NCBI GenBank assembly: GCA_045113275.1
Contig: JBGUIU010000012.1
Location: forward strand, 1-64,000
Source: UBA1181 sp045113275
GTDB lineage: Bacteria > Bacteroidota > Bacteroidia > Bacteroidales > Paludibacteraceae
Length of the DNA: 64,000 bases
Reading direction: 5' to 3'
The position numbers and the translations under genes are program-made. How positions within the stretch are numbered: the stretch's first letter is position 1; every line of letters begins with the position of its first letter. The notes under the pieces were generated by a model, which saw only the letters and a program-made list of their open reading frames with translations, did no database searches and was not told the origin of the DNA. Of this stretch, positions 26,489-34,706 are shown piece by piece.

Positions 26489-27595
26489 ATGAAGAAGTCA
26501 TTTGAAATTTTCTCTTTGATTTTGCTTGTTGCGACCCTAAGCTGTTGCAACAAGCAAAATCGTTTTCAAGAAATAAGTGTATCAGACATTCCAGAAGCGA
26601 AAACTGAAATCATCCGTATGGATAAGGATATCTATCAGTTGAATGATTGCATCACCCGACCAGCTATCACCGGCAACTACGATATGATGACGGTTGACAT
26701 ACCTGACAATGATTCGCTCTGTCTGTTGCAACAGATCAGCAAAATCGAAGAGAGATATGGAAACCAATACTCTTTGTATTTGTATCAATTAGGTGCGATG
26801 ACAGGTACGATGCATATCAACCCTGCTACACTATTCTACTTGTTCTTATCACATCCAGCCTATGGAGAACTATTTCAAGACTGTGAGAAAGAATATGAAA
26901 ACGTATCAGACTTAGAAGATGATTTCACACATGCCTTTTCTAGAGCCAAGACACTTATTCCTTCGTTTAACATTCCGAAGGTGTGTACTTTCTTCTCTGG
27001 ATTTGCAGAATACATAGCCGCTGATTCTTCCACCATTTATGTTTCTCTTGAATACTTCTTGGGAGAAAACTATCCAAGCTACAAACATGTACCAGGAATA
27101 TACGACTACATGATTCCGAATCTGAAGAGAGAGAAAATCGTTCCTGATGCATTATATCATTGGATCTGTTCAGAATATCCTCTACAAAAAGAAGGGGGGA
27201 ATCTCCTAGACAATATGATCCACTATGGAAAGATTCTTTACACAATAGAATCCATTTTGCCAAACATCGACAAAAAACTCCTAATCGGATATAATCAGGA
27301 GCAATGGGAATGGTGCGAACAAAACGAGAAAGGTATGTGGAATTATCTGAGAGAATACAACCAACTATTCTCCACTGATTCAAAAACCATTTCGGATTAC
27401 CTTTTCCCTGCTAACAATACAAAATATTTTTCAGACGAAGAGGGTCACAACGCTCCTAGTCAAGCCGTTTTATGGATGGGTTGGAAGATTGTATCTGAGT
27501 ACATGGAGAAAGAATCACAACTCTCAATCAATGATCTTTTGACGCAAAACAAGGATGCTCAATCAATCTTAGCTATAGCCAAATATAGGCCCTAA
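26489..27595 (+). CDS. GldB-like gliding motility lipoprotein
   Basis: The 368-residue protein has a lipoprotein signal (MKKSFEIFSLILLVATLSCC; lipid attachment near Cys19/20). The periplasmic body has the GldB pattern: 'EIIRMDKDIYQL' near the start, 'LGENYPSYKHVPGIYDYM' mid-protein and 'APSQAVLWMGWKIVSEYM' near the end. GldB is required for gliding in Flavobacterium, but homologues occur across non-gliding Bacteroidota, so motility is not implied. It is co-transcribed with the ABC-F gene (2-base gap). The function here is unknown beyond an envelope location. Confidence 0.8.
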   Translation: MKKSFEIFSLILLVATLSCCNKQNRFQEISVSDIPEAKTEIIRMDKDIYQLNDCITRPAITGNYDMMTVDIPDNDSLCLLQQISKIEERYGNQYSLYLYQLGAMTGTMHINPATLFYLFLSHPAYGELFQDCEKEYENVSDLEDDFTHAFSRAKTLIPSFNIPKVCTFFSGFAEYIAADSSTIYVSLEYFLGENYPSYKHVPGIYDYMIPNLKREKIVPDALYHWICSEYPLQKEGGNLLDNMIHYGKILYTIESILPNIDKKLLIGYNQEQWEWCEQNEKGMWNYLREYNQLFSTDSKTISDYLFPANNTKYFSDEEGHNAPSQAVLWMGWKIVSEYMEKESQLSINDLLTQNKDAQSILAIAKYRP

Positions 27596-27647
27596 AAATC
27601 AAAACGGGTTCTAAAAATTCAATTCGAGATATTTTTGATTATCTTTT

Positions 27648-27676
27648 TAGAGACGATGTGTAGCACATCGTCTCTA
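27648..27676. repeat. Perfect 13-bp palindromic hairpin between convergent genes
   Basis: TAGAGACGATGTG (27648-27660), TAG, CACATCGTCTCTA (27664-27676). The GAGACG...CGTCTC shape resembles dispersed palindromic (REP-like) elements seen in many bacterial genomes. It lies between the convergent gldB-like and lipoprotein genes, and may also act as a bidirectional terminator, though the T-runs beside it are short. Confidence 0.75.
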
Positions 27677-27766
27677 CTGTTTTATACCGTAAGGAATCAA
27701 AAAGCACCGAGAAGGTCATTCCCCCACATATATACGGAAAGAGGGCATTTCAATTTTTATATACAC

Positions 27767-28696
27767 TTAATAGTGTTTGCAGATAGAGAAGGCCGCACCT
27801 TTGAACACTGCGTCTCTTTTCCTGATTCTGCGTGACATAGATGATTTCCCGTATTTAGCAGTTAGAATCACATCATCAACAGACTCAAGCAAATCATCAT
27901 GTTCGAAAAAATCGTTCCAATCACTCATTGATGTAGTGATACCCATATCTTTAACCGTAACTGAGAAATCATAATCTGGCACTGTTTCTCCGCATATATT
28001 TTGAATAGCGACCGGCATATATAAGAAATTTTGGGTAGGATACTTTATCAATTCGAGTTTAGAAATAGTTCCAATCAAGAACCCACAAGAACGCAATGTT
28101 AACGAAGAAACATCGTGTGGCACATATGCTTTATAGTAACCTAAAGAATCCGTATAAGTTAATATATCATTGTCAAAATTATCTTTCTCGCGATTTTTCT
28201 TTCTAATCTTATATGTTTTAGGTTTATACTTAGGATGAACATGAACAGGCATCCGTTTCAGCGGTGTACCATCTTCCTCCATTATGCGGCCTTTCACCTG
28301 AAACACATCCAATGTTATTGTCTCTTTTAACGTATCTCCAGCATATTCAGCCAACGAATAAAAGAAAGTATCAGAAGAAACGACCAAACACATATCCATT
28401 AGAGGCAATGTCGTATCATACCTACCTGGATGATTCATCATATATGAAGAGATGCCATCTGACAAGATCAGATTAACAGGCAAACATGACTCTATACGAG
28501 TGGCGTTTGCATCAATAAAAGAAAAACAAACACAAACAGAATCCTTTGACAGCTTCATTGAAGGTATTACAAGTAACGAATCTGCCACTTCGACTGAATC
28601 AATTGTTTCCTGACCAACACCAATGCCGAACTCACTATAATTCTGACACGAATAAAAAGAAAGTGTAAATAATATAATGTATATATAGTTTCTCAT
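27767..28696 (-). CDS. Predicted lipoprotein of unknown function
   Basis: I chose ATG at 28696. A start 36 bases upstream would translate the preceding terminator hairpin, and from 28696 the protein begins with a clean lipoprotein signal (MRNYIYIILFTLSFYSCQ, Cys near residue 17). The product has about 309 residues. A mid-protein segment (VKGRIMEEDGTPLKRMPVHV) looks like a carboxypeptidase-regulatory-like (CarboxypepD_reg) beta-sandwich, followed by 'YTDSLGYYKAYVP'. The C-terminus is basic (MSRRIRKRDAVFKG). It resembles 'radical SAM-associated putative lipoprotein'-type envelope proteins, but I cannot name a family with confidence. Confidence 0.75.
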   Translation of the reverse strand: MRNYIYIILFTLSFYSCQNYSEFGIGVGQETIDSVEVADSLLVIPSMKLSKDSVCVCFSFIDANATRIESCLPVNLILSDGISSYMMNHPGRYDTTLPLMDMCLVVSSDTFFYSLAEYAGDTLKETITLDVFQVKGRIMEEDGTPLKRMPVHVHPKYKPKTYKIRKKNREKDNFDNDILTYTDSLGYYKAYVPHDVSSLTLRSCGFLIGTISKLELIKYPTQNFLYMPVAIQNICGETVPDYDFSVTVKDMGITTSMSDWNDFFEHDDLLESVDDVILTAKYGKSSMSRRIRKRDAVFKGAAFSICKHY

Positions 28697-28737
28697 TTTA
28701 AAAAAATTAGGGAGGTTGCCTTTCGGCAACATCCCCT
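28697..28737 (-). terminator. Terminator after MORN-repeat gene
   Basis: GTTGCC (28715-28720), loop TTTC, GGCAAC (28725-28730), extended by an outer AGGGA/TCCCT stem. On the minus strand AATTTTTTT follows. It ends immediately before the start codon of the downstream lipoprotein gene. Confidence 0.85.
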
Positions 28738-28766
28738 ATCTACTCATTTAATATCACAATCAACCA

Positions 28767-29246
28767 CTATTTTTTCTTAGGACGTTCAATACTAATTTCC
28801 TCAACCATGTCACCTTCTTCGAAGATACCAACTTGTTTTGTTCCACTAGCATAGTAGTACGTACCATTTCCATCAAACTTTCCGCCTTTGAATTCACCTT
28901 CATAACGATCACCTGTGGAGTATGTATATACACCTTTTCCATCAGGATATCCAGCTTTGAACTCACCGACATAGACATCACCAGTTGGATATGTAAACTT
29001 TCCTTTACCTTCACGGACACCAGCCTTAAAGTCTCCTTCATACTTAGCACCACTCTTGAAAGTATAAGTTCCCTTTCCTTCAAACTTTCCCTCCTTAAAT
29101 GTTCCTGAATAAACTTCTCCATCTTCAAATGTGTAGGTACCCTTTCCGTCTCTACACTTACCTTTACAACGAGCTGCAGCACCAGCCTCAAAACATATTA
29201 AAGAAAAAATAGCTATAACTGCTAAAAATTTCGTCTTCATAATCAT
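28767..29246 (-). CDS. Secreted MORN-repeat protein
   Basis: The product has 159 residues with a signal peptide (MIMKTKFLAVIAIFSLICF, ending near AGA). ATG at 29240 is an equally possible start. About five MORN repeats of 23 residues follow, each with the pattern G-x-Y/F-x-G-x-F-K-x-G-x-x-x-G-x-G (for example YEGEFKGGKFDGNGTYYY). The C-terminus is basic (ERPKKK). MORN repeats form an elongated beta-hairpin scaffold that can bind lipid or protein; no enzyme domain is attached. The gene is monocistronic, with a consensus promoter upstream and a terminator downstream, divergent from the trp operon. Confidence 0.88.
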   Translation of the reverse strand: MIMKTKFLAVIAIFSLICFEAGAAARCKGKCRDGKGTYTFEDGEVYSGTFKEGKFEGKGTYTFKSGAKYEGDFKAGVREGKGKFTYPTGDVYVGEFKAGYPDGKGVYTYSTGDRYEGEFKGGKFDGNGTYYYASGTKQVGIFEEGDMVEEISIERPKKK

Positions 29247-29285
29247 TTTGTATTGTGTTTTTATTTTTTTACAAATCTAATCGCA

Positions 29286-29316
29286 CAAATATATAAAGAA
29301 TATTTTTGGGAACAAA
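29286..29316 (-). promoter_or_regulatory. Bacteroidota-type promoter of MORN-repeat gene
   Basis: On the minus strand TTTG (plus CAAA, 29313-29316), 19 bases, then TATATTTG (plus CAAATATA, 29286-29293). It is an ideal match 40 bases before the start codon. Confidence 0.75.
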
Positions 29317-29377
29317 GTATAACAATATTTTTTTACAATCAAGAGAAAAAAAGTTGCAAAAAAATTTCACAATTAAT

Positions 29378-29407
29378 TTTGTCAATGTGTTTTTTTTCTT
29401 ACATTTG
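29378..29407 (+). promoter_or_regulatory. trp operon promoter
   Basis: TTTG (29378-29381), 18 bases, TACATTTG (29400-29407). Transcription would start near 29414, about 15 bases before the leader-peptide ATG. Confidence 0.7.
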
Positions 29408-29428
29408 CATCAAATTTGAAGAACGAAT

Positions 29429-29509
29429 ATGATAATATTGAATCATACATATTGGTGGTGGCAAAGCTCAGAACAAAAAGTTGTGAGGGCGTTTGCTCAT
29501 CCTTGCTAG
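29429..29509 (+). CDS. trpL: trp operon leader peptide (three consecutive Trp codons)
   Basis: A 26-codon frame, ATG at 29429 to TAG at 29507-29509, reads MIILNHTYWWWQSSEQ followed by ten more residues. Codons 9-11 (29453-29461) are TGG TGG TGG; a run of the rarest codon in so short a frame is very unlikely by chance. It sits between the trp promoter and an intrinsic terminator located directly before trpB. This is the classic layout of a ribosome-mediated attenuator: when charged tRNA-Trp is scarce the ribosome stalls on the Trp codons and the terminator is prevented. The peptide itself is not expected to have another role. Translation has not been shown. Confidence 0.85.
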   Translation: MIILNHTYWWWQSSEQKVVRAFAHPC

Positions 29510-29544
29510 ATTCAATCAAAAAAGAATATAGTTAGTCAAAACGA

Positions 29545-29584
29545 AGGAGGCTCGACCGTCACGGTAGAGCCTCCTATTTTTTTT
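29545..29584 (+). terminator. trp attenuator terminator
   Basis: AGGAGGCTC (29545-29553) pairs with GAGCCTCCT (29567-29575). ACCGT (29555-29559) pairs with ACGGT (29561-29565) inside, with one G/A mismatch between the two stems. A run of eight T follows. It ends 26 bases before the trpB ATG. Confidence 0.92.
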
Positions 29585-29610
29585 GTTAATAATTAAAAAC
29601 ATCAAATAAT

Positions 29611-30798
29611 ATGAAATCATTCTTAGTTGACCAAAATGGATTTTATGGAGAATTCGGAGGTGCGTACATTCCTGAGATTCTCTATAAGACAGTCGAAGAT
29701 CTAAAAAATGCGTATTTACCTATCATTGAAAGCGAATCGTTTCAATCTGAGTTCCGTACTTTGTTACGCGACTATGCAGGTCGTCCATCTCCACTTTACT
29801 ATGCCAATCGTTTAAGTGAAAAGTACAAATGCAAAATCTATCTGAAACGAGAAGATTTGAACCACACAGGTGCTCATAAAATCAACAATGCTTTAGGTCA
29901 GGTGCTATTAGCAAAAAAGATGGGAAAGAAACGAATCATCGCCGAAACAGGTGCTGGTCAGCATGGTGTTGCAACAGCAACCGTATGTGCTCTAATGAAT
30001 CTTCCTTGTCGCGTATATATGGGAGCAACCGATGTGAAACGTCAACACATGAATGTTGAAAGAATGAAGATGTTAGGTGCGGAAGTGTTCCCTGTAGAAA
30101 GCGGTAATAAAACACTAAAAGATGCCACCAATGAGGCAATTCGAGATTGGTGCTGTCATCCATCCGACACATTCTATATCATAGGTTCCACTGTAGGTCC
30201 TCACCCCTACCCCGACATGGTGGCAAGACTGCAAAGTATCATCAGCGAAGAAATAAAATGGCAACTTAAAGAGAAGGAAGGAAAGGAAGACCCAGACTAT
30301 CTAATCGCTTGTGTCGGTGGCGGTAGCAATGCAGCTGGAACCATCTATCACTACATAGATAATTTAGATGTTAAAATCATATTGGCAGAGGCTGGAGGTA
30401 AAGGTATCGATTCAGGTTATACGGCAGCCACAATAAAGAAAGGAACATTGGGTATCTTACATGGAAGTAAAACACTCACCATGCAAACAGAGGACGGACA
30501 GATTGTGGAGCCTTATAGTATATCAGCTGGTCTTGACTATCCTGGAATAGGCCCGATACATGCCAACATTGCTCAACAACATCGTGCAACAGTCCTTGCC
30601 ATCAACGATGATGAAGCTATCCGTGCAGCATTTGAATTAACTCGATTAGAGGGTATCATTCCAGCATTGGAATCAGCTCATGCATTAGGTGTGTTACCTA
30701 AAGTTCAATTCAAACCCAACGACATCGTCGTACTGACAGTTAGCGGAAGAGGAGACAAAGATTTGGAGACTTTTCTTGCACATAAAGACGAAATATAA
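29611..30798 (+). CDS. trpB: Tryptophan synthase beta chain
   Basis: The product has 395 residues. The pyridoxal-phosphate Lys is Lys90 in HTGAHKINNALGQ. Other TrpB motifs are 'AETGAGQHGVATA', the phosphate-binding 'CVGGGSNAAG' and 'GRGDKD' near the C-terminus. It joins indole to serine to give tryptophan and forms a complex with TrpA. Here trpB is the first structural gene of the operon and trpA the last, an order (BEGDCFA) common in Bacteroidota. It is preceded by the leader attenuator. Confidence 0.98.
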   Translation: MKSFLVDQNGFYGEFGGAYIPEILYKTVEDLKNAYLPIIESESFQSEFRTLLRDYAGRPSPLYYANRLSEKYKCKIYLKREDLNHTGAHKINNALGQVLLAKKMGKKRIIAETGAGQHGVATATVCALMNLPCRVYMGATDVKRQHMNVERMKMLGAEVFPVESGNKTLKDATNEAIRDWCCHPSDTFYIIGSTVGPHPYPDMVARLQSIISEEIKWQLKEKEGKEDPDYLIACVGGGSNAAGTIYHYIDNLDVKIILAEAGGKGIDSGYTAATIKKGTLGILHGSKTLTMQTEDGQIVEPYSISAGLDYPGIGPIHANIAQQHRATVLAINDDEAIRAAFELTRLEGIIPALESAHALGVLPKVQFKPNDIVVLTVSGRGDKDLETFLAHKDEI

Positions 30799-30817
30799 AA
30801 TTTAACAACCGTAGATT

Positions 30818-32242
30818 ATGACAGTTTTCAATTATACAGTACAATCCAAAAACATGCTGGCTGACCTATGTACTCCTGTCAGCGCATACATACGTCTCCG
30901 TGACCTCTACACACAAAGTGCCTTAATGGAGAGTTCCGATTATCATGGAGGCGAAAACGGACGTTCATTCATTGGTGTTCAACCGCTAGGACATGTCTCC
31001 ATCGAGCATGGCATCGGTCGCTGCCGTTTCCCTGATGGTTCCACTTACGACTTACCCATTAACAAAGAGAATCGTTCAGAAGTTATCATCAATCATTTCT
31101 TAAAGTCCATCCATATTGAGGGCGAAAATGCCAAACTATGCGGACTTTTCGGTTACACCTCTTTCAACGCTGTACGATACTTTGAGAATATCGATGTCAA
31201 AGATGAGACAATGGAAAAGAATGATGCTCCTGATATGATTTATATTCTCTATAAATATGTAATCGTATTTGATCATTTCAGAAACTCTCTCAGCATCAAT
31301 GAGCTATTGCAAGAGGGAGAATCCAGCAACATCAGTTTCATAGAAAAAACCATTCTCCAACCTCAGATGAGTCTATACGGATTCCATCCTGTTGGAGAGA
31401 CGAAAAGTCCACTAACCGACGAACAACACAAAGCCAATATCCGAAAAGGTATAGCTCACTGCAAACGAGGTGATGTGTTTCAGATTGTATTAAGCAGACG
31501 ATTCATACAAAAATATGAAGGGGATGATTTCAAACTTTACAGAGCGCTCAGAAGCATCAATCCTTCTCCTTATCTATTCTATTTCGACTTCGGAGGATTC
31601 CGCATCTTCGGTAGTTCTCCTGAAACACACTGTCGAATAGATAACTTAGGAACGATTGAAAAACCTGTTTACAAAGCCTACATAGACCCAATTGCAGGTA
31701 CGACCAAACGAACAGGGAACACAGAACAAGACGCTCGCAACGCTGAATATCTTCGCAATGACCCTAAAGAAAATGCAGAACACGTCATGCTCGTTGATCT
31801 TGCCCGTAATGATTTAAGTCGCAACTGCCACAATGTAAAAGTGGAGTTTTATAAGGATCTACAATACTATAGTCATGTCATTCACTTGGTTAGCCGAGTC
31901 AGTGGTGATCTAAACGAAGGAGCAGATCCAATAAAAAGTTTTATTGACACATTCCCTGCAGGTACGCTAAGTGGTGCACCGAAAGTACGTGCTATGCAGC
32001 TTATCAGCGAATACGAGCCTCACAACAGAGGAGCATACGGAGGATGTATCGGATTCATCGGTATAGACGGTTCTCTGAATCAAGCTATCACCATCCGAAC
32101 ATTTGTGTCTCGTAACAATGAACTATGGTTCCAAGCTGGCGGAGGAATCGTTGCTAAAAGCGACGAGGAATATGAGCTACAGGAAGTTAACAATAAACTG
32201 GGAGCGCTTCGCAAAGCTATTTTGATGGCTGAAAGTATGTAA
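30818..32242 (+). CDS. trpE: Anthranilate synthase component I
   Basis: The 474-residue protein has an N-terminal regulatory segment that includes ALMESSDY (about 35-42), equivalent to the LLESS tryptophan-binding motif, so feedback inhibition is expected. The chorismate-binding domain shows 'GDVFQIVLSRRF', 'FGSSPETH', 'IAGTTKRTG', 'LVDLARNDL' and 'FPAGTLSGAPKVRAM'. It converts chorismate to anthranilate with ammonia delivered by TrpG, which is encoded 27 bases downstream. All expected catalytic motifs are present. Confidence 0.98.
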   Translation: MTVFNYTVQSKNMLADLCTPVSAYIRLRDLYTQSALMESSDYHGGENGRSFIGVQPLGHVSIEHGIGRCRFPDGSTYDLPINKENRSEVIINHFLKSIHIEGENAKLCGLFGYTSFNAVRYFENIDVKDETMEKNDAPDMIYILYKYVIVFDHFRNSLSINELLQEGESSNISFIEKTILQPQMSLYGFHPVGETKSPLTDEQHKANIRKGIAHCKRGDVFQIVLSRRFIQKYEGDDFKLYRALRSINPSPYLFYFDFGGFRIFGSSPETHCRIDNLGTIEKPVYKAYIDPIAGTTKRTGNTEQDARNAEYLRNDPKENAEHVMLVDLARNDLSRNCHNVKVEFYKDLQYYSHVIHLVSRVSGDLNEGADPIKSFIDTFPAGTLSGAPKVRAMQLISEYEPHNRGAYGGCIGFIGIDGSLNQAITIRTFVSRNNELWFQAGGGIVAKSDEEYELQEVNNKLGALRKAILMAESM

Positions 32243-32269
32243 TAAGAAACAATTAACAAACGAATCATC

Positions 32270-32833
32270 ATGAAGACAGTATTAATAGACAATTACGATA
32301 GTTTCACCTATAACCTACATCATCTTTTAAGAGAATTAGATGTAGATGTTACCGTATATAGAAATGATCAGTTCGAACTAAGCGATCTTGCAATATATGA
32401 TAAAATATTATTAAGTCCAGGCCCTGGTATTCCATCCGAAGCTGGTTTACTTATGCAAGTCATAAAAGAGTATGCAGGCAAGAAACCTATTTTAGGAATA
32501 TGTTTGGGCGAACAAGCCATCGGAGAATCTTTTGGAGGCACGTTGATCAACTTAAGCGAAGTGTTTCATGGTGTACAAACACCAGCGCACATCATTGCGG
32601 ATGACTACATTTTCAAAGGATTACCTAACGACATCATGGTCGGCCGTTATCACTCCTGGGTAGTGGATGCGAAGACACTACCAGACACGCTTGAGATAAC
32701 TGCCACCAGCGAAGAAGGACAAATCATGGCTCTTCGTCATAAAACATACGACATACGTGGTATTCAGTTCCATCCAGAATCCATCTTAACGCCACAAGGT
32801 AAGATCATGATTCAAAACTGGGTCAACCATTAA
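32270..32833 (+). CDS. trpG: Anthranilate synthase component II (glutamine amidotransferase)
   Basis: The product has 187 residues, a class I glutamine amidotransferase. The oxyanion loop is LLSPGPGIP (48-56), the nucleophile is Cys78 in GICLGEQAIGE and the catalytic pair is His168/Glu170 in QFHPES. The residue after LG is Glu81, where most family members have His (GxCLGHQ). The triad is intact, so activity is expected. It supplies ammonia to TrpE, its upstream neighbour. The length and the NYDSFTYNL start are normal for TrpG/PabA. Confidence 0.95.
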   Translation: MKTVLIDNYDSFTYNLHHLLRELDVDVTVYRNDQFELSDLAIYDKILLSPGPGIPSEAGLLMQVIKEYAGKKPILGICLGEQAIGESFGGTLINLSEVFHGVQTPAHIIADDYIFKGLPNDIMVGRYHSWVVDAKTLPDTLEITATSEEGQIMALRHKTYDIRGIQFHPESILTPQGKIMIQNWVNH

Positions 32834-32877
32834 TTCAATAAAGCAAAAACAACTATCACCTATTAATTTTTTATGAC

Positions 32878-33882
32878 ATGGATAATATATTAAAATATAT
32901 CACACAGCAGAAAACATTCTCTACTGAGCAAGCAAAAGAAATCATCATAGAGATAACGGAAGAGAAATACACGAACGAACAGATCGCTGCAATCCTCATG
33001 GGTATTCAGATGAGAGGTGTAACGGTGGATGAGATCATCGGATTCCGCGAAGGGCTGTTGGCAACAGGCAAATCCGTAGATCTAACCCCTTACGATGTCA
33101 TCGATGTTGTCGGAACCGGTGGCGATGGGAAAAACACCTTCAACATATCCACCTCAGCATGCTTTGTAATTGCAGGTGCCGGCTATAAGGTGGCTAAGCA
33201 TGGTAATTACGCTGCATCTAGCGTATCTGGCGCAAGCAACGTGCTAGAATCTCATGGCGTGAAATTCACAAGCGACAACGACCAACTAAGACGCAGCCTC
33301 GAAAAGTGTGGTTTCGTTTATCAACATGCACCTTTGTTTGCAAGAGGAATGAAATATGTCGCACCTGCAAGAAAGCAGTTAGGCATGTTAGGAACTCCAA
33401 CGTGTTTCAATCTTCTTGGACCTCTAGTAAACCCTTGCAAACCCAACCATCAACTTCTAGGTGTCGCCAACCTAAATCAGATGAGACTGTATCAACAAGT
33501 ATATCAACGATTGAACATCCAATTCGGTATTGTCACCAGCGTAGATGGATATGATGAAATATCTTTAACCTCAGAGTTTAAAGTGATCACCAACACGAAA
33601 GAGAAAATATACACACCACAAGACATTCACATGAAGGCATTTCAATCCAGTGATTTATTTGGTGGCAACACGCTTGATGAAGCCAAGAAGATATTTGACA
33701 ACGTGCTTACAAATCAAGCAACAGAAGCACAAAAGAATGTTGTCATCATCAATGCTGCCTTTGGAATCCAGATAATGGAACCAGACAAGGCATTTGACGA
33801 GTGCATAGCCATTGCCAAAGAATCATTAGAAAGCGGCAAAGCATACAATGTCTTAACCAAATACATTGAGTTGAATAGCTAA
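32878..33882 (+). CDS. trpD: Anthranilate phosphoribosyltransferase
   Basis: The 334-residue protein has an N-terminal helical domain. The PRPP-binding GTGGDGKNTFNIST starts near residue 79, followed by KHGNYAASSVSGASNVLE, the family's 'KHGNR..SS.SGSADVLE' region, here with Tyr for Arg. It transfers phosphoribose from PRPP to anthranilate. It is fourth in the operon, and trpC starts 11 bases downstream. No fusion to trpG is seen (the two are fused in some enterobacteria). Confidence 0.96.
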   Translation: MDNILKYITQQKTFSTEQAKEIIIEITEEKYTNEQIAAILMGIQMRGVTVDEIIGFREGLLATGKSVDLTPYDVIDVVGTGGDGKNTFNISTSACFVIAGAGYKVAKHGNYAASSVSGASNVLESHGVKFTSDNDQLRRSLEKCGFVYQHAPLFARGMKYVAPARKQLGMLGTPTCFNLLGPLVNPCKPNHQLLGVANLNQMRLYQQVYQRLNIQFGIVTSVDGYDEISLTSEFKVITNTKEKIYTPQDIHMKAFQSSDLFGGNTLDEAKKIFDNVLTNQATEAQKNVVIINAAFGIQIMEPDKAFDECIAIAKESLESGKAYNVLTKYIELNS

Positions 33883-33893
33883 CATCATTCATC

Positions 33894-34694
33894 ATGAAAG
33901 ATATATTAGAAGATATAATTGCCAACAAACGAAAAGAAGTGGATGCGTCCAAAGGACTCTTACCATTCGAGAATCTCCGCAAGTTAGTGGAGAAGAAGAT
34001 GGAATTGGCTGAATTCACCAAACGCTCCATGCGCAACTCACTTCTGAATAGTCAGTCAGGAATCATCAGTGAATTTAAACGGAAATCACCTTCCAAAGGA
34101 TGGATACATGAAAATGCCAAAGTAACTGAAGTGGTTCCGCAATACGCTCAAAACGGAGCATCTGCCATTTCCATTCTAACTGACTTCACCTTCTTTGGAG
34201 GAAATCAAAATTTCATCCGAGAAGTGCGTCCCATGATTGAAACGCCCATTCTACGTAAAGATTTCATCATCGACGAATATCAGCTATATGAAGCCAAACT
34301 GATTGGAGCCGACGCTGTCTTGTTAATCGCAGCAGACCTGACCAAAACGCAGTGTCACGAACTGCTACAACGAGCTCACGACTTGGAACTAGAAGTTCTC
34401 TTAGAGATCCATGATGAAAAAGAACTGGATTATCTCACACCAGAACTGGATATGTTAGGCGTTAACAATCGTCATCTAGGCACATTCCACACAGATGTAC
34501 AGCAATCCTACGACATTGCCAATCTTCTTCCTAAAGAATTCACATTGGTCAGTGAAAGTGGTATCAGCAACCCATCAACGGTAAAAGAGCTTCGAAAAGC
34601 AGGGTTCAAAGGATTCCTTATTGGAGAAACATTCATGAAGGAAGAAGATCCAGGAGCTGCTTTGAAATCATTTATACAACAAATTCATCTCTAA
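33894..34694 (+). CDS. trpC: Indole-3-glycerol phosphate synthase
   Basis: The product is a 266-residue (beta/alpha)8 barrel. Visible motifs are 'IISEFKRKSPSKGWI' (catalytic Lys region), 'SILTDFTFFGG', 'LRKDFIIDEYQLYEA', 'GVNNRHLGTF' and 'VSESGIS', all characteristic of TrpC. It closes the indole ring from carboxyphenylaminodeoxyribulose phosphate. It is monofunctional here, with trpF a separate gene 12 bases downstream. No anomalies were noted. Confidence 0.97.
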   Translation: MKDILEDIIANKRKEVDASKGLLPFENLRKLVEKKMELAEFTKRSMRNSLLNSQSGIISEFKRKSPSKGWIHENAKVTEVVPQYAQNGASAISILTDFTFFGGNQNFIREVRPMIETPILRKDFIIDEYQLYEAKLIGADAVLLIAADLTKTQCHELLQRAHDLELEVLLEIHDEKELDYLTPELDMLGVNNRHLGTFHTDVQQSYDIANLLPKEFTLVSESGISNPSTVKELRKAGFKGFLIGETFMKEEDPGAALKSFIQQIHL

Positions 34695-34706
34695 TTTAGC
34701 ACGCTC

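Larger units (their letters stand above)
29247..29610. other. Divergent control region between MORN gene and trpB
   Basis: This 364-bp gap holds the MORN-gene promoter (29286-29316, minus), the trp promoter (29378-29407), a leader peptide (29429-29509) and an intrinsic terminator (29545-29584) ahead of trpB. All parts of a ribosome-dependent attenuator except a strong antiterminator stem can be read directly. Confidence 0.8.

Noticed and set aside
28697..28732. Longer start for the lipoprotein gene ending at 27767
   Set aside because: The extra 12 codons are the terminator hairpin of the MORN gene, and the lipoprotein signal begins at 28696.
28760..29191. 143-residue frame overlapping the MORN-repeat gene
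   Set aside because: Same strand, shifted frame. Its periodic composition merely mirrors the repetitive MORN DNA.
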